NCBI RefSeq assembly: GCF_039555335.1
Contig: NC_092635.1
Location: 70,096,058 to 70,160,057 of the forward strand
Length of the DNA: 64,000 bases
From: Amphiura filiformis
Taxonomy: Eukaryota; Echinodermata; Ophiuroidea; Amphilepidida; Amphiuridae
Direction of reading: 5' to 3'
Part shown: positions 12,605 to 24,300 of the stretch, in pieces
Layout: every line of letters begins with the position of its first letter
How positions within the stretch are numbered: the first letter of the stretch is position 1
Notes under the pieces: generated by a model
The model's database searches: none
What the model saw: the letters and a program-made list of their open reading frames with translations, nothing else
What the model was told of the DNA's origin: nothing
Program-made: the position numbers and the translations under genes

Positions 12605-13289
12605 AGGAAATCTGTACCATAAACTAATCAATGGCTAATATAGTTATATACCCCTAAATTAAACATACCAGACGGTCTATATGAATTTCGGAATATTCCT
12701 AACAAAGAAAAAGCACTTTTAATCCTTCGTTTCTGCGATTCATGGAAGCCGCCATGATAGCTTCTTGCGAGTCCTTTCTGCCACAAGCGGTGAGTGTAAC
12801 CTTTCACACAGACCCGCGGCGAGCGTGTATTGCTATGGCATTCGCGACCCCCACAGCGAATTTTGGTTTTTAGTGCTGTTTTTACTTTTCGTTCTCAAAA
12901 GACATTGTTGATCATAAATATTACTTAAAATACATTTTTTTATGTTCTTCTGTAGTTTTATGGGTAGAAATTGTCGCGCTTTCTTTTGAACGAATGTTGA
13001 ATCTGAACTTTGGTAGTATTCGCTTCGTGTCACCAACGTTCACGAGGGACGAGGCTTGTGGCACGGATTTCGCTGGTTTCAAAATCGAGGTACCGTTACA
13101 GCGTAATAAAAATACATCGGGTATCAATATGGCAGCCACCATGGATCGCAAACTCACCGCTAATCGTCGTAAGGAATTAAGAATTTCTCCTTTATTTGGA
13201 CGAATATAAGCTTGGGACTTTTACTGTTTGTCGTTTTTATTATTGCTGCAACTATATAGCCATTGATTAGTTTATGGTACAGATTCCCT
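12605..13289. mobile_element. 685-bp TTAA-flanked element
   Basis: Terminal inverted repeats of about 45 bp start AGGAAATCTGTACCATAAAC (left) and AGGGAATCTGTACCATAAAC (right, inverted). TTAA is at 12601-12604 and 13290-13293. Subterminal blocks with GGCAGCCACCATGG and CGGTGAG are also inverted within it. The short open frames inside (12994-13209 on plus and others) are not recognisable as a transposase. Confidence 0.85.
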
Positions 13290-13360
13290 TTAAGAGACCA
13301 TTGTCACTCATGCATTTCAATGTTTACTGTACAAATTAGAATCAGGTTTGTTGATTTACA

Positions 13361-13476
13361 CTATTCCAATTGGAATTCATATAACCCCTGTAGAAGACAT
13401 AACCTTGTTCTTCCACACAGTAAGTGTGAATTTGACACGTCTTCCATATAGGGTGTAAGGACTTCAACTGGAATAG
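13361..13476. mobile_element. Short MITE, 'CTATTCC' family
   Basis: The ends CTATTCCAATTGGAATTCAT and ...CTTCAACTGGAATAG are inverted copies, with the family's 'agaagacataacctt' and 'gtcttccatat' blocks inside. At 116 bp it is shorter than the other copies. Confidence 0.65.
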
Positions 13477-14165
13477 CACAATTAAATGAAAAATGTTAGC
13501 AAACAAAAACATATTCATGTACTTGTCTGTTGAACAAAGCTTGTAAAAATAGAACCCAATGTCCAAAAGACATTCTGATTCCTTATCTATAATTCAATAT
13601 CTGCCAAATGTAACATTAGCCTATTGTCAGACTTCAAGGCAATAGACAGCTTTATTCCATTATAAGTTGTCTTGATATTAGGCTAACTTTGATTTTGCTT
13701 ACATGAAGGCAATACCAACATCTTTTCTGTTTCAAGTCGAATATCGCATGGCAGGGCATTAAGGCCCGAAAGTTGTGGGTTGTTTTCCCGTGTTTTTCAC
13801 TCCCGAGCTTGCAGAAAATCCAAATAAATGAGGTGAAAATTAAATCTCGGGGGTGAAAAATATTTTGCAGTGTAGTCAGGGGTAGGAGTAAGGTCCAAAA
13901 GCAGAGGGTCAGATTTCACCCCCGAGCTTGCACATTCCCAATATAAGGAGGGTGAAAAATTAATATTTTTTAAATTTAGGGGGTCATTCACCCCCGATCG
14001 GGGGTTAACACTACCCCTGATTAGAGCAGTTACAACACCTTTGATTTGTGTGGATACTAATTTGATGCCATATATAATATTCTAAAATATTTTGTTTAAT
14101 TGATATTTCACAAAAAATGACTATTACAAGTAAATAAGACATTTCCACCTGTTATCTGGATAATG

Positions 14166-14350
14166 GCCTATTCCGGTTGAAATCCATACACCCCCTATGA
14201 AAGACATCACCTTAATTTCCCACAAAGGGGATGTAGATTTCAAATGGAGTCACCCATTCAGGTAACCCTATTTGATATTCACACCCCCTGTGTGTAAGAT
14301 TAAGGTCATGTCTTCCATATGGGGGGGTATGGAATTTAACTGGAATAGCT
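14166..14350. mobile_element. MITE, 'CTATTCC' family
   Basis: The ends CTATTCCGGTTGAAATCCAT and ...GGAATTTAACTGGAATAG are inverted. The interior carries 'gaaagacatcaccttaat' and 'aagattaaggtcatgtc'. It is 185 bp and a well-preserved copy. Confidence 0.7.
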
Positions 14351-15425
14351 TACTTCCACTTAACCCTTATACCATCTATACTATAATGTTAAACTCAATA
14401 GAGCTCTGTTATAATAAAAGAGTGTGTTTTAATTTGCTGTGCGACATAAAATATATTCCTGGCATATATTAGGTAATGCCAGGTGGTGTTAATTATAATG
14501 CATCAGTGACACACATATTTCGTGATTGTCATGTTAATTGATTGCTGTATTATAAGTGGCTATTATTGCGTACAGAATGATTCACAATCTCCAACAAAAG
14601 GGACTTTCATGTGTTGGTTTCTTTGTGAATTTTATGCCTCAACAATGTCATCATATGACAAAACTTCTCATATATTTGTGTTGTCACATTTGCGACTTAA
14701 CGCCTATTCACAAAATTCCAGAAAATAACTCTGGCGTGACAATTACCACTTAGTCACAGTACTTAGCATTTAATCATACAAATGCAATTGCAGTGGTTGA
14801 CAAAATTTTACATTTGATATGTTATAAACCACAGCAGCTGAAAGGAGTATCCCATCATACATTGCAGTATCTCTGCATGCTCCATAGCAAATGTATACAA
14901 AATATAAACAAGAGCCGCTTAGATATTGAGAGCTATGGATAGTTTCACAATACTTCAGGGGTCATATTTTTTCAACAAAAGTCTAAGCTCCTCTGATTTT
15001 AAGCCAGTAATTGAAAGTTGAAGTGATGGATTTTGTATGCATTTTCTATGACACTTTTAGTTCTATTAAGGTACCGCAAAGCATAATGGGATACTCCTTT
15101 TAGCTGCTGTGGTTATAAACATATGTGTACAAACCGCTAATAGGATAAAATAGTTTATCTCATATTTCTTCAATAGCGAGTTACTTCCGTTCGCCATGGT
15201 TAAACTATTGTATTTGATTCACATACACTCTACATTTGGGAATGATATGTCTCGGTCATCAAACTTATTTACACCTCTTTAGTATTTACAATAGAGTATT
15301 TCAACAAGGTACTTGATTCCTAAAAATCCACCATATATAAATGTTATAATATAGTTACCAAACACTATTCTAGATATTGAGATCTTTTTTTTTTATTTCC
15401 CGTAATTTATTTTCCCTCTTCCCTA

Positions 15426-15672
15426 TACTAGAAATTGTATGAATGAACACAGCCTGACATAGCGTGATGATTTTTTGCATACACTACGCGATGTACACCA
15501 GCATGTGCGACTGTGTGCATAACATGGAAATGAATCCAATCATGCCAACGTACTTGTGATTGGCGAGTATTGTATCCAAGGTCGTGCTTTCGTGTTATAG
15601 TTTGAAATACGCGATATATGATCGCAGTTGGACCGTGTACAGCTGTGTTCATTCAATTGAAATTTCCAGTAT
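15426..15672. mobile_element. 247-bp MITE with TA flanks
   Basis: The inverted ends TACTAGAAATTG...GAATGAACACAGC and GCTGTGTTCATTC...AATTTCCAGTA lie between TA dinucleotides. Mariner-type, noncoding. Confidence 0.7.
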
Positions 15673-15859
15673 AGTATACTAAATAAGATGTGCTTTACTA
15701 CTGCTTGTCTGCTTCATATTTTTTTTCGTTGGTTCACAGAATATACTGTCACAATCACCTTACATTGTTACTGGGTAGGGAAAAAATCCATGTACACTAC
15801 AAAAAAAAACCCAAAAGATCAGACTTTTATTAGCATTTTTCAAAAGCTGCAATTGTATA

Positions 15860-16290
15860 CATCAGAGCACATCAGACATAACGAATGGCATTCTGAATAC
15901 GAAGAATGGCCTTCTGATATCAAATAAGTTTGATTTTTTTAAATTCGCAATGTAATACACATCTTATGGCAAATCATTAAAAATTGATATTTTTGATATT
16001 TAACAGTACTCGAAGTAAACTTTATAAATCTGATGATTTCTACCTAAAGTGTATGTAGGTGGGATGAAAAAAGCTGACGATCAATTGAAAATTTTGACCT
16101 TTCGTATTGAAGATATGGATTTTTTCCCCAAAACACCAAAAAAAATTAGGTCTTTTTGGGGAAAAATCCATATCTTCAATATGAAAGGTCAAAATTTTCA
16201 ATTGATCGCTGGCTTTTCCTCCCAGCTACATACACTTTAAGACTATATCATTAAATTTATAAAATTTACTTCAAATTGACCATCCACCAC
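15860..16290. mobile_element. Relic of the TTAA element family, with a 193-nt hairpin
   Basis: It shares the blocks 'gagcacatcagacata', 'ctgaatacgaagaatg' and 'ttctgatatcaaata' with the complete element at 36787-38516, but lacks the GGGATCTGG ends. Positions 16046-16238 form a nearly perfect hairpin with arms of about 90 nt, starting AAAGTGTATGTAGGTGGGA. Confidence 0.7.
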
Positions 16291-16610
16291 ATAAGAGCTG
16301 TAAAGTTCACTTCTAATTACCATTTGATAAATGTTGCTCTGGGTCGTCATTTGAAGTCGGACTTCTGAAGTCGAGTTCAAAACACGGCGACCCTGTATAC
16401 ACACAAATGAAGTCGAGTTCAAAGTTGACTAAAGTCGACTTCAGGCTCTGTGTAAACAGGGTCTATGTTTTTTGAGTAGTGTACAATTGTGTACATAATG
16501 ATAATACTATGTACAAACGTGCAAGTAACAAGTGTCCAAATCTCACATGAAACTAATCCAAAATATTTTATTTATATACAAAAAATACAGTGTTGCAAGA
16601 TCAGAAAGGT

Positions 16611-16914
16611 ATTGTTTTTCGTGTGATAGGACGAAGTGGTCGATATTTTGTCAGTGTATTTATACACATTTTTTTTGCTTCTCATATCAAAACCACTGGA
16701 GGAATATAACTGAAAATTTGGAAACATATTGTTCAAATGGTTAGCCTCATTATAAGATAGAATATTGTTTTTCGTAGGTGTGATAGGTCGAAGTGGTCGA
16801 TATTTTGTCAGTGTATTTATACACATTTTTTTGCTTCTCATATCAAAACCACTGGAGGAATATAACTGAAAATTTGGAAACATTGTTTAAATGGTTAGCC
16901 TCAATATAAGATAG
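16611..16914. repeat. Two tandem copies of a ~150-bp unit
   Basis: Units at 16611-16760 and 16763-16914 are near identical from ATTGTTTTTCGT through ATAAGATAG, with a four-base indel and a few substitutions. The product is recent. No coding sense is visible. Confidence 0.8.
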
Positions 16915-17190
16915 AAAACAGAATATATAAAAATCTGACCACCTACCTAGCTGTAAATGATAAAAAATAAACATTTTATGCTGCTGGGTATTTCATAAAT
17001 ATTACACTATACTTTATATTTACATGATATAGCACCCAAGCACCATAATTTCAAAAAAATTAGGTTAAATCAAATAAAAAAGATGATGAAAACTTAAAAC
17101 AAAACAAAAATCACTTATCTAAGCTATGTATCGCATGCAGATCATCAGATAAAGGTTTTGATATGTTAAGTACATTGTCGTAACTATTCA

Positions 17191-17524
17191 CTGTAGAAAT
17201 GATGATGTAACAGGACTAATTACCATAGCAATAGATGAATAAAATGTTGGTATATATTGCCCTGCACTACAAGCAGGTTGCACTCATCACCTGTGTATGT
17301 CTGCAATCATTGATCGAATACAATTCCGCTCTTTTCAAAAATACTAATCATCCTATAGAATACAAATTTATGATCCAGGTCTTTATCCCGGTTCTTTGAC
17401 ATGCATCTGTGGTTCAATGCATAGGTACCGTGTGAAAGTTGTAGTGCAGGGCGATATATTCAAAACTTGTATTCATCCATTGCTATGGTAGTTAATCTGA
17501 TTATTTATACATCACTTCTATGGC
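17191..17524. mobile_element. Foldback MITE with ~85-bp arms
   Basis: The arms pair around TTACCATAGCAATAGATGAAT (17220) and ATTCATCCATTGCTATGGTAG (17471), extend outward to about 17191 and 17524, and extend inward through TTGCCCTGCACTACAA. Old, with many differences. Confidence 0.65.
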
Positions 17525-17832
17525 GAATACAATTCCTACATATACATCAGGGCTTCTCAACAGGCAGCTCGTGAGCCAAATGAAATTGAGAAACCCTGAT
17601 ATACATACATAAAGGAATAAAATTTTGCTAATATCATCAGCTAAATTACAATATTTTTTTATTTTTTTACATTCACATGCATCATAGATTTGATACTTTA
17701 GTTTATATGACAAAAGGCACTTAAAAATATTGAATGTGAGGTACATAGTGACATGTACATTACACTATGGGACTAATTATGCTCTCTATAATATACTTTT
17801 ACTTTTAAGCACACAAATATACACAAGGTTGG

Positions 17833-18148
17833 GCTATTCCACTTAAAATCCACACACCCCCTGTGGAAGATTTCACTGCTATCTCAATTCCAATTACATC
17901 TTATAAATGTTCAATCCAGCTGGAAGTTTGTGCTATTTTTGTGTTAAATTGTTGTCCATTGATGCAATAAGAATAAGATCCATGTGAATTCAACATACTT
18001 TAGCCTGCAAAATTTTGTACACTTAATTCCACATCGTTTCCACATTCTATGGATGAAAATGGTTGGACCTGAAATTGTTTAATCTGTTTTGTTTGGAATT
18101 CCAATATCTTCCTCAGTTGGGGGTGTAAATTTCAAATGGATAAGCCCA
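17833..18148. mobile_element. Probable larger copy of the 'CTATTCC' MITE family
   Basis: The left end CTATTCCACTTAAAATCCAC and right-end sequence 'gtgtaaatttcaaatgg' are those of the family, but about 200 bp of unrelated sequence separates them. It could be two separate half-copies. Confidence 0.4.
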
Positions 18149-18700
18149 ATAGACAGGAAACTACACTCTACCTCAAAATCATGTGCAGCCAAAAATATTA
18201 CACCCATTGACAAAAAGATAACAGACCGTGTACAAGCAGTGAAAGTCCCAGCATCATCCGATTGTTCCATGAAATGCGACAGGCAAAACTGCTATGCCCT
18301 TACCGCATATTTTTACGGTCTATCATGTAATCGTGAAGGCACACAACACTGGTGTGATTGTTAGACATGGCACGATCAAACAATCAGCCCCTCATGCATA
18401 TGCAAGAATTCACAGCATTCAATGCACAGGGACTTTGACTGTTGATACATAGTCTGTAGTAGTCTGTGATTTATACACCGAAAAGATTACTGACTCAAAA
18501 CTGCACCATACGTAACACTATGGCAAATCTACCATCTTGGTGTGTCGCTCATGGAGTGCAGATAATGTACCGGCAAGATTCTCAAAGCGAATGATATTTT
18601 GCAATTCTTAGCACTCATTTTTGGCCCAACATGTGTTACATGCAGAACGCAAACAACCACCCACTTTGAATTCAAGTTTGCCGGGCGCATAAGTTGCCTG

Positions 18701-19037
18701 CATGAGCGACACACAATAGTGGCACAGTCGGTACTCTTTGGTTCTATCTCATCAGGAGGTACACTATTTGCCCTCAATGAACGACACTCAAACATGGTAC
18801 TCAGTACTCTTTGGTTCTACCTCATTAGGAGGTACAATGTACTCACTCAAACATGGTGGAGTTAGTACTCCTTTGTTTTACCTCATCAGGAGGTACACTA
18901 TTTGGCCTCCATGAGCGACACCCAAGCATGGTGGAGTTAGTAATCCTTAGTTCTACCTCATTGGGAGGTACACTATTTGCCCTCCATGAGTGACACACAA
19001 ACATAGCGCAGTCGGTACTCTTTGACCCTACCTCATT
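18701..19037. repeat. Minisatellite, ~75-bp unit, about four and a half copies
   Basis: Units begin GTACTCTTTGGTTCTACCTC and run through AGGAGGTACACTATTTG and CATGAGCGACAC. One unit is internally shortened. Divergence between units is roughly 10-15% by eye. Confidence 0.8.
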
Positions 19038-19526
19038 GTGTGCAGCAGTGCAGCAAATATCATCATGGAATCAAAGTTAGTGATAAGATATGTGTCACTA
19101 TTACATTATACACATTAATCTTTGTCATCAAAATATCCCATAATGATATGAACTTCTGTTCACTCAATGCCTGCATTGACCTTTTTTCTGTGCATTCCAT
19201 AAAAAAATAATGCACAAAACAAGGCCTATCACTCAGCATCATGGATTGTGTTTCACACTAACTCTAAAACATAATTGCAGCTGATCCCATATATTGTGTT
19301 TAGTGTTTCTTGTTTTTTTAAATAGAACATCGACAGATCAACTAATAAAATATTGAAAACTGCGCATGTTTTCTGTTTGGTCTCAAGTATGAATAAGAAA
19401 AACATGTCAAATATATACTGCAGATTGACATCTTTAACAGGAATACAATATAACTGACTCAGGTCACTATCAAATGGTGACCATTAAGTGTAAGCTGCCA
19501 TATAGTGAAGTCAGCTGCTCTAAAAG

Positions 19527-19966
19527 TAAGGGTGTGAGTATAAAGTCCCGGGAATTTTTTTTTTTTTTTTTTTCAAAGTTTTTTTTCGGTTTTGTAGTGT
19601 CTCTGGACCTAGACCTAAATGCTAGGATCATGGTTGACCTAAAATATTGCACATTGTTTTGTAATTTTAATATGAAAATTGATACATAGTTTTCATGTCA
19701 TACTCTATTAATGATATCAAAATGCATTGAATTTGAATGCATTTTGATATCATTAATAGAGTTAAAATTACAAAACAATGTGCAAAATTCAATTTTTTTA
19801 ATTTTTTTTTTTTAGGTCAACCATGATACTAGAATTTAGGTCTAGGTCCAGAGACACTACAAAACCGAAAAAACTTTTTTTTTTTTTTGCAATTTGGTGC
19901 CGGGTTACCCGCCCGAAAAATGCGACGGGTACCCGGGCACAAAATTACCCGAAAATCACACCCCTA
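19527..19966. mobile_element. 440-bp hAT-type MITE with an exact 8-bp duplication
   Basis: The ends are TAAGGGTGTGA and its inverted partner TCACACCCCTA. TCTAAAAG lies on both sides (19519-19526 and 19967-19974). The interior is a long palindrome centred near 19735, including a 17-base block around AATGCATTTTGATATC. An 8-bp duplication and (T)AGGGGTG ends are typical of the hAT superfamily. Confidence 0.85.
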
Positions 19967-20482
19967 TCTAAAAGTCACAGAATGTTTTGTAATTTATGCG
20001 CACATTGTCACTGCCGAAGTTGACCTGCACAGTAACGATCATAAATGATCAGCGTGACATACTTGGGACTACTTTCGCAAAGGCTCACAGAATTATTGAA
20101 ATGTTTTTTGGCAGACAGCATCGAGTACATGAGAGAATACATAAAGTAAAGGAGCTGCTGTATTCAGGCATGAGAATGAACTTTCATGGAAAAACCTGAA
20201 ACCGATAGAAAAAGCTAAAAAGCATTTGAAATTACGAAATAATGCCCCCACTACACCCTGAAAATAAATTTAACATTTTTAGTAACAAAAAAACCTGAAT
20301 TCACATTTAAACCTGAGAATTCTCAAGCCTATGTATCGCTAACCAGACAAAGCACAATTGTGTATGCTAAGAGTAATAACATGTGTTGCACTACATGATT
20401 TAAAGCAGTGGTTCTCAACAGACCGCCCATGGGTTAGATCTAACTTGCCAACCAATTGTGCTTGGTCCTTTATCTGCACTGA

Positions 20483-21010
20483 AATTAGAGAATAAGCGAT
20501 AGGAATTTTTATTTTGCCTATCCTCTCGTGTGATAGGCGACAGGCAGGTCCAATATTTTGAGTAGTGGATGCCGGCGCAGCCGTATCCACTACGATAAAA
20601 ATATTGGACCTGCCTGTCGCCTATCATAGGTAGAGGATAGGCAAAATAAAAATTCCTATCGCTTATTCTCATTCTTAGTCAGTTAAATATTATTTTAATA
20701 ACTGTAAACAATTTTTTTAAAGCAAAAATTAAGTTACCGTCATAAAAACTCCCCTCATTATAAAATGAACGAAACTTGTTTACAACTTCACGTATTCTGT
20801 TGCGCGTACTGCTATCGCGTCGCGTATTCCGCACTAGTCACGCATACATCGCGATACATACGCCGCACCTCTACAAGCGTGTAAGGCATTATCAAGACGC
20901 ATGATGACGGGGTCGCTCTAGTCTACGGCCTGATAAACGGCACCGAATTCTTTGCGATTGTCCAATCAAAATGTGTATACTGAACTAGACCACTCCCACT
21001 GACTAAGAAT
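20483..21010. mobile_element. Composite foldback element, copy 1
   Basis: A hairpin with TTAGAGAATAAGCGATAG-type arms (about 20483-20672) abuts a second unit bounded by ATTCTTAGTCAGT and ACTGACTAAGAAT (about 20672-21010). The same two-part arrangement recurs at 25223-25742, so the composite moves or was copied as one unit. It begins about 190 bp beyond the stop codon of the TGOLN2-like gene and may contribute 3' UTR. Confidence 0.75.
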
Positions 21011-21200
21011 ATACAATAAACATAGCAAAACAAGGTGTAATTTGCTCTCAAACACAAATCTTTGAAATGATTTGGAAGTTCTGTCACCAACGAGCATTAT
21101 ATAATTAAGAACCACTGATTTGATCAAACCATGTTGGTTAGGCAGAATTTCTCCATACTTGAAACCACACAGAATACATTTTGCTGAGAACCCTTCTTGA

Positions 21201-21335
21201 TTAAAATGTATAATCCTTAGATGACTGTTGCAGTGATGGCATCACTTCGGTGACGTTCTGATTGAGTTTATTGTATCCATCTCCTCTCCGTCTACGACTA
21301 CTGGAATTCTTCCCCTCGATGATGATTGCGATAAT
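21201..21335 (-). CDS. TGOLN2: TGOLN2-like exon 7: cytosolic tail and stop
   Basis: The acceptor is TTTATAG at 21336. Forty-four residues begin IIAIIIEGKNSSSRRRRGDG, continue with YNKL, and end KDYTF before TAA at 21203-21201. YNKL fits the YxxPhi clathrin-adaptor signal, in the place of the SDYQRL signal of mammalian TGN38. The Ser and Arg cluster before it is also a family trait. Confidence 0.9.
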   Translation of the reverse strand: MIAIIIEGKNSSSRRRRGDGYNKLNQNVTEVMPSLQQSSKDYTF

Positions 21336-24300
21336 CTATAAATAAAAGCAGAACACATAAGTTTGGTTAATTTCTTTCCGACTTGAACTAATGGGATTAA
21401 TTCCTCCTAATTTCCTTTATTATGATTATAAAATGCCTCCTTAATTTCCTCTACATCTTGTGCTGGTTATAAAATGTCTGACTCCCCTTTTTGTCAAACA
21501 GGCCCTTATTGTTGTCATAATAAAGTGGACCATGGCTATCAGTATCCAAATTATCTTCTTGTGTCTCACTATAATGAGTGGCTGAAAGGCGCCAAAATAG
21601 GCCAATTTTGTATGATTTTTAGGAAAACCAGGGGATGCGAGTGCACCATCCGCATCCCCAGATACACCCCTGTTGAGACTGAGGAATAACCAAGTAACAC
21701 TTCCAAGCGACAGAATAAGTCCCAAATATGTAACTGAATAGATACCTTTTGTTTATTGTGGTAGAGAAGATATGTTGCCATAATCAAGACGATAGCTGTG
21801 AGTGAATATGCCAAGAAATGACTACTGGAAGACTCCTCCTCCAATTTGTATAACACTTCGGCTTCTTCTTTCTTCATTTCATTTTGACTCTTTGCCTAGA
21901 GGATGACAAATTTGAAGAGGAAAATACACATTACTTAGTATGGAATAATTATCTGGGTATTTTGGATTGGGCAGGGTTGTGCAGCGGGGACTCTGCAAAT
22001 ATACCCTGAAAAATTATTGTTTACTTTGATCTGGACTTCGATAAAATTATTTCTGTTCAAAGTTAAGTTAAATTCCGGTAAATTTTTCAAAATTGTGCGA
22101 CAAAACAATGGAAAACTAGCACTTTAAGGTGCATAAGATGATGTATTTGTGACATACATTTATGCATATAAAATGCATTCATAACCTACATTGTAGGTGC
22201 TGGAATAATTTTCCAATTACCTCATTAAGCCATACTGTAAGATCTTATGAAATTGGTTAATTTTTTTCAAACCTGATTTTTGGCATATATTGTAATATTT
22301 ACATCTAAATGGAATCAGCTGCTGTGCTCGTGTAGGTCAACAGAGCATGATATAATGTGGTGGCTTTTATCGTGCATTAAATCCCCCATATCATTCCATC
22401 TTAAACGGTCAAAATAACCTGTGGGGTTTCTTTTACTTAAAACCTTGTTATTAAAATGGACAGAAACCTTCCTGATAAAGTAATTTCTAATATTATTTCA
22501 TCATTTTTGACAAATAATAACAACATTAAAATTTGATAGAAATTGTAAATTTAAGCTCAAAATGAATATTTTGGGTGAAAATCAAAATCCTAATCCCAAC
22601 CCTAATCCTATAATATTTTGCTGTAAACCTTTGACGAGCATGTACTACTGTGATCAGGTGGTGGTCGCCGTGCATCCTCTAAATTCAGTAAATTTTTATC
22701 GTCAACCGTGTAATTGAATGGGATTATTTTGAAATTTTAAAACACTTGAAATATCACAAACAAACAGGCCTATGTTAATAAATAATATAAATACAAGCTA
22801 AAACCGTTGGGGTTCGATAATGAAACCCACAAACCTAACCGAGTATATGGAAAATGCCATACGGCCGGGCGGATTCACAAGTTGCCGACTCTATCATGCC
22901 ACTCGCCGCCTGACTGTGATGTTGCAAACATTTCCACTTGGCAACATCAGATCACCTCAGCAGCTAATCACAGACAAGTGCATTTAACACAGTAAATATG
23001 TGATGTGCGCTCAAAATACGCTCTCGTTAAAAGTTTATCATAACCCGTTATCCTAGTATCTTGAGGTGGTAGCAGCGATTTAACCTTAATTGACCTTTTT
23101 GGTATATTCCATAAGCCTTTGTGAGTACACCCGAAGCGCACATTGTTTATTGAACATCGTAATTGCGCACTACAAGTCGGCATGACATCAAATGACGACA
23201 TCTCAGGTGTACTCGCAAAGGCTTGTGGGATTTACCGAAAAGGTCAATAGCCAAACTTCACAAACTGAAGAGATGGCATTATGGTATTAAAGTGAATGAG
23301 CAAATACAAAGAGAATATATCAGTGGTTTATCAACACATTATATGACTTACATATAACAATTAAACATCTGAACCGGGTTTATATATGGTCTACTGTGAG
23401 ACAACAAACAAATACACTGCTGCAGTTCATGGTTAATTTGATAAAATATATGGATTTGAAAGCAAAATCTGTGACATATGGTGTGAGGGAAAAGAACTGA
23501 ATGTAAAGGCCTATATTGTGCATTGAATCTGTCAAATACATGTATCTGTTAATACCACCTTGCCACTGAAATTGTTTGATTTTATAATGCTACAGGGTGT
23601 CCCTGAAAGAACTGTATCGTCGGAAAATGAACTATTTAAGTAATTGACCGCTCCATTTTTTAAATAAAAGAATTTTACGAACTACCTCATTTTCAGCCTG
23701 TTCCACGGAGTTGAATATCTATCAATGACAATAGACGCCTCATGCGCTGATGATGCACAGTGATTGGCACTCCGAATACAGATCATCGATTGATATTTGA
23801 ATCCGTGGAAAGGTTTGAAAATGAGGGGGTTTCGTAAAATTCCTATATTTCACGAACGGTGTGGTCAATTGTCAAAATTCAAAAAGTATATGATAGCTGA
23901 TTTATTTATCATCCACACCAGTTATTTAGTTATGATTAAATGTGGTGATAAAATACCCAAAAAAATTTAGTTTCAGATGATACAGTTCTTTCAGGGACAC
24001 CCTGTATATTAAGTTAATTGTTTGTCTCATTGCGTTTAAGTTGCAGACTGGATTAATAAAAATGTAGGCAAAATACGCAAATCAGCTCATTAATATTCAT
24101 AAATACGCAAATAACATGACACAAAAGTATACAGCACATCAGGCTACCATATCCAATCACCAAACCAAGTTTGATATAAAATTGGACGGATTGAGCATTA
24201 TACCTGAGTTTATCGGTCGAGCTAGAATTTTCAAATATCATGCCATGCAAAAGTATCCGTCCAATTTGATCATTATTATGTCTTCAGAATATTTTTTGGT

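Larger units (their letters stand above)
8294..21200. other. Intergenic region, no gene supported
   Basis: This lies between the EF-hand gene start and the 3' end of the TGOLN2-like gene. Open frames here are short, on both strands, without recognisable motifs or paired splice sites. The recognisable content is the repeats listed separately. Sequence at 8530-9470 is G-rich low-complexity DNA with poly-G runs of 8-10 bases. The rest, including 9960-11750, is AT-rich with nothing further recognised. Confidence 0.6.

Noticed and set aside
12994..13209. 71-codon plus frame with a good ATG context (GCCACCATGG nearby) as a small gene
   Set aside because: It lies inside a TTAA-flanked inverted-repeat element whose subterminal repeat contains the same GCC.CCATG sequence on both sides. 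No transposase similarity was seen.
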